The notes beneath the pieces were generated by a model. That model worked only from the letters and a program-made list of their open reading frames with translations, was not told the origin of the DNA and did no database searches. Of a stretch of DNA of 64,000 nucleotides, positions 35,724 through 44,271 are shown one piece after another. How positions within the stretch are numbered: position 1 is the first letter of the stretch; every line of letters begins with the position of its first letter. This DNA comes from Streptomyces kronopolitis (GTDB taxonomy: Bacteria > Actinomycetota > Actinomycetes > Streptomycetales > Streptomycetaceae). The stretch is from NCBI RefSeq assembly GCF_014646275.1, contig NZ_BMND01000001.1, positions 372,001-436,000 of the forward strand, written 5' to 3'. The translations under genes were made by a program, and so were the position numbers.

Positions 35724-38372
35724 TCAGCGTTCGGCGACGACGGAAGCCCCGCCGTCCCGCTGCGTCATCAGCAGGCGGAGGTCCCGGCGGTTCGCCGCAC
35801 CGACCTTCTGGTAGACCCGGTAGAGGGTGTTGCTGACGGTGCGCACGGACAGGCACAGCTGCTCGGCGATCTCCTTGTCCGGAAGCCCGCCGGCCGCCAG
35901 CCCGGCGATGAGCCGCTCGCGGTCCGACAGGAGCGCCGAACGGCCGAGGAAGCGCAGCGGGGGAGTGTCCACCGGTCCGCAGCCGTTCAGCAGCTCCCGG
36001 GCCCGCGCGGTGGCCGCGGTGGCCGCCTTGGCGCCCCCGCACCGCTGGTGGAACCGGGCGAGTTCGGCGTACGCCTCGGCGGCGAACAGGTCGGCACCCA
36101 TCTCCGCGAAGGCCCGCGCCACCCGCCCCATGAGCTTGGGCTCCCGCGCCCGGTAGGCCTCGGCGTAGGCCGCCCGGGTCTGCAGGAAGGTGCCCTCCAG
36201 GTGCAGTCCGGTGGGCGGTGGCTCCGGCGCCGGCAGGGACAGCCGCGCGCACTCGTGCAACCCGATGGCGGCATCGGCGTGCGCCGCGTCCCCCAGTGCC
36301 CGCGCCACCGCGTCGTGCAGGGTCCGTTCGGCCAGGGCGGTCTCCCCGCGCTCGTGGTGCCGCCGGGCCCGCACCACCGCCAGGACCATGGCGCAGTGGC
36401 CGGCCTCGTCCGCGGTCAGGCCGGCGGGCAGCGGGTCCGCCACCCGCCGGTCCAGCGGCAGTGAGCTGAGCGCGAGGGCGGCGTGGATCCCCGCCTTGAC
36501 CTGCCACTGCCGCCACCCCACCCGGTAACTGGAGGTGAACGTGCAGCACTTCAGGGCGACCTCGATGTTGCCGCGATCGTGCAGCAGATGCCCCAGCGCC
36601 AGGCCGCGCTGCGCATCGACGCGCACATGGTGGTTCTGCACGGCCTGCGCGTACTCGCGCCAGTAGATGCGTTCCGCCTCGTCGAACCGGCCGCAGTAGT
36701 GCAGCGCGGAGGCGTGCAGCTCCTCCAGGGAGTCGGCGTGGAACTTGGCGGGGCCGCCGGGTGTGCGCTCCAGCTCCGAGCGGAGCGTGCGGTACAGGCA
36801 CAACGCCCGGTCCGGCAGCCCCATGTGACACAGCGAGCCCATCATGATGAGCCCGGCTTCCAGGGCGTGCGCGTCCGGCCCGGTGCGGCGCAGGGTTTCC
36901 GCCCGCGCGTGCGCCTCGGCGAAGCGGCCCTGGAAGTACCCGGCGGCCATGCGGTAGTAGTCCTGCTCGCCCTCGGACAGGGCGGGCAGCACGGTGTCCA
37001 GCTCCGCGTACCGGGCCTGGAGCAGCAGCGCCCGCGCCTCGGCCCGCTCCAGGCCACGGGCGTAGCGGGGGGTGCTGCGGCGGACGGTGGTGACGAACGA
37101 CGTCAGCCGGGTGAACTCGGCGCCGGCGATGAGCGCCTGGGCGTGGAGCTCGGCGGTGTCCTCCCCGGGGTAGTGCCGCCAGCCCGCCCGGGTGAGCCGG
37201 ATCGCGCTCGGCAGCACCTGCTCGCGCAGACTCTGCTCCACCGCCCGGTCCAGCAGCGCCCGGGGCGGCTGTTCGAGGGCGTCCAGATGCCACTCGGCCA
37301 GGCGCAGGCAGTCGTCGTGCGCCATCAGCGCCGCCGGTCCGCCGTGCGCGGCCAGCCAGTCGCGCAGCCGGCGCCGTCGGCGCAGCGGCGCGAGGCCGCA
37401 GGACAGCGCGTAGCGGACCAGCGGGTGGGTGATGCGGACCCGTGGCTCACCGGAGCCGGCGGGGGCGTCGTCGACGGTGCGCAGCAGAGCGCGCTGCTCC
37501 AGCTCCTCCAGCTGCTCGGCGTCGCAGAGGCGCTCGACGGACGACAGGCGCGGCTCCCCGGCCAGGGCGACCAGTTCCAGGGCCTCCCGGCCCGCCGCGC
37601 CGAGACGGCGTATCTGCGGATCGACGAGCTCCAGCACGGACGGGGGCACGGGCAGCTGATCGTGGAGGAAGTGCCAGCAGCCCTCCGCGCGCACCAGCAG
37701 GCGCTGTTCGACGGCCGTGCGCGTCACCTCCCGCAGGAGCCGCGGGCTGCCGGCACAGAGCTGGGCCAGCCGGGCCGCGCTGGTCTGCCCCAGCCCGCCC
37801 TCCAGCAGCGAGTCCGTCAGTTCCTTGACGTCGGTTGCGTCCAGCGGTTGCAGGTCCATGCGCACCAGCGCGTGGTCGCTCCACAGCGCCTGGATCTCCG
37901 GGGGCAGGGCCTGCCCGTCGCCGGTCACCGAGAGCAGCACCTTGCCCGCCGGGTGACGCGCGGCTTCGTACACCAGCGGCCACAGCGCCGGGCCCAGCAG
38001 CTCCGCGTCGTCGACGCACAGCAGCCAGGCGCAGGCCGGGTCGCGCTCCGCGGTCCGGACCAGGTCGGTCAGGGCCCGTGCGGCGGGGGAGGGGCGCCGG
38101 CCCGCGTCGTGGCCGGACACCGTGGCGTCGGCGCGCGGGTGCAGGCTGATGAGCTGCCGGCCCGGCGCCAGCGCCCGCGCCTCGTGCAGCAGCCGGGACT
38201 TGCCGATGCCGGCCGGTCCGGCGATCAGCACGCCGCGCGGGCCCCGCCGGGACGCCAACACCCGGCGGATCTGCTCCAGTTCGCCGACCCTGCCGACGAA
38301 GGGCGAGCCGGTGGCGAGCACCGGCCGCGGCTGGGTGACCGGGAAGTGCGGGGGGTGGGGAAGAGAATTCAT
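35724..38372 (-). CDS. LAL-type LuxR regulator 3
   Basis: An 882-residue LAL protein from ATG 38372, preceded by AGGA. The ATPase has a normal Walker A (AGPAGIGKSRLL, near residue 53) and Walker B-like WLLCVDDAELLG. The helical middle is long; the C-terminal HTH is SDRERLIAGLAAGGLPDKEI plus EQLCLSVRTVSNTLYRVYQK. It has its own upstream region with CCGTTAC direct repeats and two GAGT-N7-ACTC dyads within 650 bases. Three LALs side by side probably arose by family expansion and may bind related sites. Confidence 0.93.
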   Translation of the reverse strand: MNSLPHPPHFPVTQPRPVLATGSPFVGRVGELEQIRRVLASRRGPRGVLIAGPAGIGKSRLLHEARALAPGRQLISLHPRADATVSGHDAGRRPSPAARALTDLVRTAERDPACAWLLCVDDAELLGPALWPLVYEAARHPAGKVLLSVTGDGQALPPEIQALWSDHALVRMDLQPLDATDVKELTDSLLEGGLGQTSAARLAQLCAGSPRLLREVTRTAVEQRLLVRAEGCWHFLHDQLPVPPSVLELVDPQIRRLGAAGREALELVALAGEPRLSSVERLCDAEQLEELEQRALLRTVDDAPAGSGEPRVRITHPLVRYALSCGLAPLRRRRRLRDWLAAHGGPAALMAHDDCLRLAEWHLDALEQPPRALLDRAVEQSLREQVLPSAIRLTRAGWRHYPGEDTAELHAQALIAGAEFTRLTSFVTTVRRSTPRYARGLERAEARALLLQARYAELDTVLPALSEGEQDYYRMAAGYFQGRFAEAHARAETLRRTGPDAHALEAGLIMMGSLCHMGLPDRALCLYRTLRSELERTPGGPAKFHADSLEELHASALHYCGRFDEAERIYWREYAQAVQNHHVRVDAQRGLALGHLLHDRGNIEVALKCCTFTSSYRVGWRQWQVKAGIHAALALSSLPLDRRVADPLPAGLTADEAGHCAMVLAVVRARRHHERGETALAERTLHDAVARALGDAAHADAAIGLHECARLSLPAPEPPPTGLHLEGTFLQTRAAYAEAYRAREPKLMGRVARAFAEMGADLFAAEAYAELARFHQRCGGAKAATAATARARELLNGCGPVDTPPLRFLGRSALLSDRERLIAGLAAGGLPDKEIAEQLCLSVRTVSNTLYRVYQKVGAANRRDLRLLMTQRDGGASVVAER

Positions 38373-38479
38373 GAGTTCCTGGGCTGAGGATCAGGACCGG
38401 CCCGGCGGCGGCCGGGCAGCACGACGCGTCCGGGAGAACGGCGCAGGCCACCGTGGGGTGCGGGGCCGCTTCGGGCCGG

Positions 38480-38504
38480 GTAACGGGGCAAGGGTGCGTA
38501 ACGG
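38480..38504 (-). promoter_or_regulatory. CCGTTAC direct repeats upstream of LAL 3
   Basis: Read on the LAL 3 strand, CCGTTAC occurs at 38504-38498 and 38486-38480, 18 bases apart, and a variant CCGTCAC at 38563-38557. The copies are 108-190 bases before the start. Direct heptamers of this kind are typical activator sites, but no protein can be assigned. Confidence 0.35.
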
Positions 38505-38816
38505 GGGCTGCGCCGCGGCGTACCTCCGTACCGCGGCGGCCGGGCGCCGGGGGTGCGTGACGGGTGGGGGACGGGGAGGTCAGCGCGGCGACGGGCGGAT
38601 GCGCCGCCGGCGGCAGCGGCCTCGCGGCGGCCCTGCGACCGCCCGCCCCGGCACCGGTGGGATGCGACGGATTCGGTGGCGTGTCGCCGCGGACATGTCC
38701 CCGCCCCTCCTCCTCGCGTCCGGGACGGCCGCGCGGGCAGTACGCGCCGCCGTGCCGGGCGGCGCCAGGTGATCAATGGTCCCGGCCAGTCTCGGTATCC
38801 GCCCCGGCACCGACCA

Positions 38817-38831
38817 GGGGAGCGATTACTC
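38817..38831. promoter_or_regulatory. GAGT-N7-ACTC dyad, site 3
   Basis: GGGGAGCGATTACTC, the most degenerate left arm of the five, with an intact right arm followed by A. It lies between LAL 3 and the secreted-enzyme operon, exactly 200 bases from site 4. Confidence 0.45.
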
Positions 38832-39016
38832 AACTCCGTCGGCATACCCCGCGCACACCCGGCGCCGCGGCCCGCTCCCGCGGCATTGTGGCGCCCGGCA
38901 GCCGCCCCGGCCAGTACCCGGTGCCCCCCCCGGCCCGACCCGGGTGGGAGGTCGTGCGCCGCACCGCCGCGCACGAGTGCCCCCGGCACCGAAACACGGG
39001 CCGGATGACCGCCTTT

Positions 39017-39031
39017 GAGTAGCCGTTGCTC
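39017..39031. promoter_or_regulatory. GAGT-N7-ACTC dyad, site 4 (upstream of secreted esterase)
   Basis: GAGTAGCCGTTGCTC, 181 bases before the SGNH hydrolase start. The spacer AGCCG is shared with site 5. Confidence 0.55.
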
Positions 39032-39211
39032 CAGAGGCGACCGGTTTCCGGGGTGACCCTGGGGCCACCACACCGGCCGGGGACCTGCCGGCGGGACGAC
39101 GGCGGCGGCCCGGCGGACACGGAGCACCGTGATGGGCCGCTGGTGCCTGCGGCTTCGGCGTCCCCGGTCGGTGTGCGCCCCACACCTCTCGATCCGAAGG
39201 CACCGACTCCT

Positions 39212-40354
39212 ATGCGCCGAGCCAGACCCCGTACCCGCTCCATGCCCCGCGTCCTGGCCCTCCTGGGCCTCGCGGCCGCGACCTGTGTGGCACCCGCCCC
39301 GGCCGAGGCCGCGCCGGCCGGGCCGACCGCCGTCGTCTCCCTGGGCGACAGCTACATCGCGGGCAACGCCGGCCGGTGGCGCGGCAACAGCGACGATCCG
39401 TTCGGGGACCGCAGCGGTACCGACCGCGCCGCGGTCCCCAACGGATACGACCCGGCCACGGTCTACGGGACCACCGACGGCGGCTGCTTCCGGTCGGACG
39501 TCGCCGAGATCAGGCGCACCGGGATCCCGGTCGACCAGGCGCTCAACCTCGCCTGCTCCGGCGCCGAGTCCCCGAACATCTGGCGCAGCGCGCACGGCGG
39601 ACAGCCACTCGAGGGCGAGCGGCCCCAGGCGGATGCCCTGGCCGAGGTCGCGCGCTCGCACCGGGTGCAGCTGGTGGTGCTGTCGGTCGGCGGCAACGAC
39701 ATCGGCTTCGGCGACATCCTCCAGGCCTGCATGACCGGCTACCTGACCGGGACCGGCAGCTGCCACACCGCCCAGCAGGCCCGGGTCCAGACGCGTTTCG
39801 CCCCCGCCATGGCGGCGGTCGACAGGTCGGTCAAGGAGATCCGGGCGGTGATGTCCGGGGCGGGATACGCCCCCGCGGACTACCACCTGGTCGTGCAGTC
39901 CTACCCGTCCCCGCTGCCGCGCGGAGCGGAGATGCGCTATCCGGAATCCGGGGCGCGGACCTACGAGGGCTGCCCCATGTTCGACGCCGACCTCGACTGG
40001 GCCAGGGACACCCTGATGCCACGCATCACCGACGGGCTCCGGGCCGTGGCACAGGCCAACGGCACGGACTTCCTCGACCTGAGCGACGCACTGCAGGGAC
40101 GCGAAGTGTGCTCCAGGAACTCGCACATGGCCGACGCCACCCACCCGCCGTCCGCCACCGGCAGCGACTGGGCCCGCTACTTCAACACCGGAGCGCTGCA
40201 GGGGGAGCTCAAGGAATCCCTGCATCCCAACGCCTACGGACAGCTCGCGCTGGGCCGTTGCCTGGGCCGTCTGTGGAACGCCGGAGGCGGTAGCCGGAAA
40301 TGCCGCAACACCCCGGGCCAGGGCTACGACGGGATGTACCTCACCACCGGCTGA
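39212..40354 (+). CDS. secreted SGNH/GDSL esterase-lipase
   Basis: A 380-residue hydrolase from ATG 39212. A signal peptide (MRRARPRTRSMPRVLALLGLA then AEAAPA) directs export. Catalytic blocks are GDSYIAGN (serine), the block III VLSVGGNDIGFGD (oxyanion Asn) and block V SLHPNAYGQ (histidine). Cysteine pairs in the mature part (for example GGCFRS/NLACSG, QACMTG/GSCHT) suggest disulfides, as in Streptomyces extracellular lipases. It is the first of three consecutive secreted enzymes, with a 60-base gap to the next gene. Substrate type is ester or lipid; the exact one is unknown. Confidence 0.92.
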   Translation: MRRARPRTRSMPRVLALLGLAAATCVAPAPAEAAPAGPTAVVSLGDSYIAGNAGRWRGNSDDPFGDRSGTDRAAVPNGYDPATVYGTTDGGCFRSDVAEIRRTGIPVDQALNLACSGAESPNIWRSAHGGQPLEGERPQADALAEVARSHRVQLVVLSVGGNDIGFGDILQACMTGYLTGTGSCHTAQQARVQTRFAPAMAAVDRSVKEIRAVMSGAGYAPADYHLVVQSYPSPLPRGAEMRYPESGARTYEGCPMFDADLDWARDTLMPRITDGLRAVAQANGTDFLDLSDALQGREVCSRNSHMADATHPPSATGSDWARYFNTGALQGELKESLHPNAYGQLALGRCLGRLWNAGGGSRKCRNTPGQGYDGMYLTTG

Positions 40355-40414
40355 GACAGCTCTCCGCGCGCTCCTCCCGCAGCCTCGATCCGCCTCACCA
40401 GACAAGGCAACCGC

Positions 40415-42481
40415 ATGCATCACAAGGCCCGCTCCGCCTCCCGGACACGGCGCACCCCGCTCCTCCTCACCGCTCTGCTGGGTGTGGTCACCACACTGAG
40501 CACCTCGCCCGCCCGGGCCGGGGAGGTCCACCACAGCCTGGACTACGAGTGGCAACCGGGAGCCGCCAGGATCAGCATCGGCGACAAGACCGTCGTCCAG
40601 GACCTCGGCCCCCTCGGCAAGGCCAGCGTCACGGACAAGGTCTTCCGGGACGGCACCGGCAGGGAGGTGTCCCTGCGCGGCTGGAACACGTCCGGCGAGA
40701 CGAAGATCGCCGAGGCGGGCTTCAAGCCCTTCAAGACGACCGCCGACGCCGCGGCCGCCTTCCAGCAGATGCGTAACCTCACCGGAGCCGACACCGTCCG
40801 CTTCCTGATCTCCTGGGAGGGCGTCAACCCGCGGCCGGGCGTCATCGACCACGACTACCTGGACAAGGTCGCCGCGCAGATCAAGGAGGCCACCAGCCGC
40901 GGACTGTACGTCCTGCTGGACTGGCACCAGGACCTGTACTCCCGGCACCTGTGGCACAAGGACTCCTGGTTCACCGGCAACGGCGCGCCGCGGTGGGCGG
41001 TGCCGGGAGGGAAGGAGTACTGCGGGGTCGTGTGCCCGCACTGGGCGATGAACCTGCAGACCAACGAGCTGATCCGCAGCGCCTACCGCAGCTTCTGGAA
41101 GAACACCCCCATCACAGACCTCGACAGCCCGGCCGGGCCGCTCCCCGCGGGCACCCCGGCGGAGCAGACGCGGGTCCAGGACGCCTTCGTATGGCAGATG
41201 ACCCAGGCGCTGGAGTACCTCAGCCCCCAACTGCACGCCGAGGACCGCGACCACTTCCTCGGCGTGGACCCCTTCAACGAGCCCGCTGACGGCGGTGTCG
41301 TCGGCAGCGACTGGTCCAGGTTCGACAACGACTTCCTGTGGCCCTTCTACCAGCGGGTCCGCAAGGTCATGAACGACACCGGATTCAGCACACAGCAGGT
41401 CTTCGCCGAACCCCTGGTCTTCTGGAACTCCCAGGCCGGCGTCTTCGCCCCGGCCACCGGCGGCCACTACCTCAAGCAGAAGCCCGGCCCCGGCTTCGTC
41501 TTCAACAGCCACTTCTACGACTCCGGACGGATGGGGCCCAATCCCGACGGGGTCGACAACAACACCTACCTGCCCCAGCTCCAGGACGTCCGCAACGAGG
41601 CCCGGTACCTGGGCATCCCGATGTTCCTCTCCGAGTACGGGATGTGGCTCAACGGCATCGGCGCCAAGGACACCGACCGGATCATCAAGGCCACCTACCA
41701 GGGCATGGAGCAGAGCGACCAGTGGAAGGCCGCCAACGGCCCGAACCGGATCGACCCGTACACCCCGCTGATCTCCGGCACCCAGTGGCACTGGGACATC
41801 TACCACGACAAGCACCACGAGACCATGAACGGCAACCCGGACAAGGTCCTCACCAAGGGCGACGGCTGGAACGACGAGAACTTCTCCGTCGTGGACAAGG
41901 GCAGCGGACCGGTCTCGTTCACCGTCGATCCGGCCAACACCGAGCGGGTCTACCCCCGGGCCGTGCAGGGCGACCTGATGAACTTCACCTACAACGACAT
42001 GGCCAAGGACGGCTGGAAGACCCCGCTGGACTGGTACGGGCTGGCTCCCCAGGGCACCGACTCCCACTACTTCCAGGGCAAGAAGTTCGCCCTTGTCACC
42101 TGGCGGAGCCGGCATTCCGCCGCCCCGACCGAAATCGCCCTGCCGCCGGGGTTCGACCCGGCGTCGACCGCGGTGATCACCGAGAAGACCACCCGGTTCG
42201 GGTTCGGCGCGCAGGACGAGGCCCCCAAGAACCTCCCGGACGAGGTGCTGCTCACGCAGGACTCCGGGACGGACGCCTCGACCGCACGAGGACGCCGGCT
42301 CATGGTCTGGGACGACCCGGAGACCGGCGAGACCGACGACACCTGGCACTACGCCGTGGTCGTCGCCGACCCCAGCGCGAGCGACCGGGCCGACCTGACC
42401 CGCATCCAGTCGCAGCTCAACCGGAGCATCGTCCGGGACCACAAGAACCCCGTCGAGCTGCTCGGCAAGCTCGACCACTGA
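40415..42481 (+). CDS. secreted GH5 glycoside hydrolase, endoglycoceramidase-like
   Basis: A 688-residue enzyme from ATG 40415 with a signal peptide (RTPLLLTALLGVVTTLSTSPARA). The GH5 barrel has VRFLISWEGVNPRPG, the strand YVLLDWHQDLYSRH, the acid/base glutamate in VDPFNEPADGG and the nucleophile in MFLSEYGMW. The pattern LLDWHQD plus NEP and the large C-terminal beta domain (from about residue 490) match actinobacterial endoglycoceramidases, which split glycosphingolipids between glycan and ceramide. Cellulase activity is the alternative. Position between an esterase and a phospholipase-like protein favours a lipid substrate. Confidence 0.9.
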   Translation: MHHKARSASRTRRTPLLLTALLGVVTTLSTSPARAGEVHHSLDYEWQPGAARISIGDKTVVQDLGPLGKASVTDKVFRDGTGREVSLRGWNTSGETKIAEAGFKPFKTTADAAAAFQQMRNLTGADTVRFLISWEGVNPRPGVIDHDYLDKVAAQIKEATSRGLYVLLDWHQDLYSRHLWHKDSWFTGNGAPRWAVPGGKEYCGVVCPHWAMNLQTNELIRSAYRSFWKNTPITDLDSPAGPLPAGTPAEQTRVQDAFVWQMTQALEYLSPQLHAEDRDHFLGVDPFNEPADGGVVGSDWSRFDNDFLWPFYQRVRKVMNDTGFSTQQVFAEPLVFWNSQAGVFAPATGGHYLKQKPGPGFVFNSHFYDSGRMGPNPDGVDNNTYLPQLQDVRNEARYLGIPMFLSEYGMWLNGIGAKDTDRIIKATYQGMEQSDQWKAANGPNRIDPYTPLISGTQWHWDIYHDKHHETMNGNPDKVLTKGDGWNDENFSVVDKGSGPVSFTVDPANTERVYPRAVQGDLMNFTYNDMAKDGWKTPLDWYGLAPQGTDSHYFQGKKFALVTWRSRHSAAPTEIALPPGFDPASTAVITEKTTRFGFGAQDEAPKNLPDEVLLTQDSGTDASTARGRRLMVWDDPETGETDDTWHYAVVVADPSASDRADLTRIQSQLNRSIVRDHKNPVELLGKLDH

Positions 42482-42567
42482 CGAACGGCCCACCGGAGCG
42501 GGCGCCCGTCCCCGACCTCGGACCGGGCGCCCGCCCCCACCGCCCCACCCCGCCCAGGAGATACGAC

Positions 42568-43623
42568 ATGACAGCCGCGCCGCGCCCGCGCCGCCCCCTC
42601 CGGCCCCTGTTCTGCCTGCCCGTCCTGCTCGTCGCCGCACTGACCGCGACCGTGTCCGGCAGCGGAGGCCCGGCCTGGGCCACCGCCCCCTCGCACACCA
42701 CCACGCCGGACGGGTCCCCGTACGGATTCGGCACCATGAACGGATTCGGGCAGCACGCCGAGCACGAACGCATCACCCGCGCCGCGCTCGCCTGCACGCC
42801 CGGCCGCAGCGGCAACGACTGCTTCGAGCCCGCCTCACTCGACCAACTCGCAGGAACGAATGGGGCGTTCGGGGCTGTCGGCACTCCGGACATCGACGAG
42901 TTCTTCACCCCCGCGGCACACTGCGATGACGCGGACTACCTGGCGGTCCCCGGCTATCCGCGCAGCCGGGCCGCGGCGCGCGGCGCGCTGGGGGACTGTG
43001 TGGCCCATCTGAAAGCGGACTTCACCCGCGGCATCACACGGGCGGCGGGTATGGCACCCGGAGGCGAGGTCGACGTGAACGACGTGCGCCTCGTGCCGGG
43101 TTGCACGTTCGCCCTGGGCGTGCCCGGGCGCGCCAAATGCGATGCGCTGGAAGGCCTGGGGCGCGCCCTGCACGGGACCCAGGACTTCTACTCCCACAGC
43201 AACTGGACCGACCACGCCGACCCCCACCGGGCCATCGGGACGGCCAATCCGCCGGGCCTGGGGCAGACCACCCCCGCCCCCTTCCTCCGGCTCTCCGCGC
43301 CGGCCGCCCTCTCCACCGTCCCGGCCGACCTCACCACCGGGTGCTACTCCCTGTGGCCGGGCGGCTGCGCCGACCGGGTCACCCACGACACGCTCAACAA
43401 GGACACCGGCATCATCGACGCGGTATCGGGCGCCGCGACGCGGCCCACCACACCGCGCGGCCAGGTGTCCGGCAACTTCGCCGCCGCCGTGTCGATGGCC
43501 GTGGAGAACACCCGCGTGCAGTGGCAGGGCTTCCGCGAGACCCTCACCGCCACCTACGGGCCGGACCGGGGAACCCGGCTGGCCTGCGCACTCAGCCACG
43601 ACAACCCGGCCCGCGACTGCTGA
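42568..43623 (+). CDS. secreted HET-C/phospholipase-C-like protein
   Basis: A 351-residue protein from ATG 42568 (AGGAG upstream) with a signal peptide (LFCLPVLLVAALTATVSGSGGPAWA). The mature protein has GQHAEHERITRAAL near its start and RALHGTQDFYSHSNWTDHAD near residue 210, the histidine/aspartate pattern of HET-C and zinc-dependent phospholipase C-like proteins in which these residues bind metal. Several cysteines suggest disulfides. It is the third gene in the row, 86 bases after the GH5 gene; a phospholipid-directed role is inferred from family and context. Confidence 0.8.
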   Translation: MTAAPRPRRPLRPLFCLPVLLVAALTATVSGSGGPAWATAPSHTTTPDGSPYGFGTMNGFGQHAEHERITRAALACTPGRSGNDCFEPASLDQLAGTNGAFGAVGTPDIDEFFTPAAHCDDADYLAVPGYPRSRAAARGALGDCVAHLKADFTRGITRAAGMAPGGEVDVNDVRLVPGCTFALGVPGRAKCDALEGLGRALHGTQDFYSHSNWTDHADPHRAIGTANPPGLGQTTPAPFLRLSAPAALSTVPADLTTGCYSLWPGGCADRVTHDTLNKDTGIIDAVSGAATRPTTPRGQVSGNFAAAVSMAVENTRVQWQGFRETLTATYGPDRGTRLACALSHDNPARDC

Positions 43624-43630
43624 CAGCGGC

Positions 43631-44128
43631 TCAGGCGGGCGGCCGGACCCCGCGGCGCCGGACGTCGGTCGTGCCGCCGAGCTCGTCCAGCAACTGCGCC
43701 AGCAGCGCGCGGTGTTCGGCCAGCCGGCCCGCGCCGAACCGCGCGGCCAAGCGGTCGTCGAGGGTGCTCCTGGCCTGTCGCGCCGCGGCGACCGCCGCCC
43801 GGCCGCGCGCGGTGAGCACCACGCGGCGGGCGCGGGCATCCCCCGGATCGGGGACGCGCTCGACATACCCGAGGCGTTCGAGTTCGACGACGGCCTTGGA
43901 GGCGCCCTGCTGGGTCATGTCCAGCTTGGCGGCCAGTTCCCCGACGGTGGGCCGGGCGTCGTCGACGAGATGCTGGAAGACATAGCCGTGCGAGAAGCGC
44001 AGATCTCCGAAGCCCTGCTCGGCGAGCTGCTCCTGCACCAGCTGGGAGGCGGCGAAGCCGACGAAGAGCGCGAGGCTGCCGGTGTCCAGCCGGTCGGTGG
44101 CAACGGCATGGCGTGCGGGTTCGGACAT
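43631..44128 (-). CDS. MarR-family transcriptional regulator
   Basis: A 165-residue winged-helix regulator; ATG 44128 is taken since upstream codons to 44242 read through the operator. The MarR core is seen in ARPTVGELAAKLDMTQQGASKAVVELERLGYVERV followed by PGDARARRVVLTARG (wing), and a closing dimerisation helix. It converges with the secreted-enzyme row (8-base gap). Two palindromes 18-47 bases upstream fit autorepression, and the same palindrome precedes the orphan atpD 15.6 kb away. Confidence 0.92.
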   Translation of the reverse strand: MSEPARHAVATDRLDTGSLALFVGFAASQLVQEQLAEQGFGDLRFSHGYVFQHLVDDARPTVGELAAKLDMTQQGASKAVVELERLGYVERVPDPGDARARRVVLTARGRAAVAAARQARSTLDDRLAARFGAGRLAEHRALLAQLLDELGGTTDVRRRGVRPPA

Positions 44129-44145
44129 GACGCCATTGTGTATTT

Positions 44146-44175
44146 GCCAACTCCGGTTGCGCAAATATGGTTGTG
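44146..44175. promoter_or_regulatory. MarR operator palindromes upstream of marR
   Basis: GCCAACTCCGGTTGCG (44146-44161) and CGCAAATATGGTTGTG (44160-44175) have the same half-site-N4-half-site build as the atpD pair, centres 14 bases apart. TATGGTTGTG is identical to 28486-28495. Confidence 0.65.
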
Positions 44176-44271
44176 CTTGCGGCGTGGGGCCTTGCCGTGC
44201 ACCGCTCGACGAGGGCCCGCCGCAGATGCGGCGGGCCCTCACTCAACGGTCCCGGGTGGGCCGGAAACCGC

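Larger units (their letters stand above)
38373..39211. other. 839-base regulatory intergenic region
   Basis: No gene is recognised between the divergent LAL 3 and SGNH hydrolase; frames here have shadow-like composition. It has GTAACGG repeats near LAL 3 and two GAGT-N7-ACTC dyads exactly 200 bases apart. Its size suggests a complex control region, or a small RNA that cannot be predicted here. Confidence 0.5.

Noticed and set aside
38553-39022. Overlapping frames of about 150 residues between LAL 3 and the esterase
   Set aside because: They are Arg/Pro-rich in all frames, lack homology and run across the dyads.
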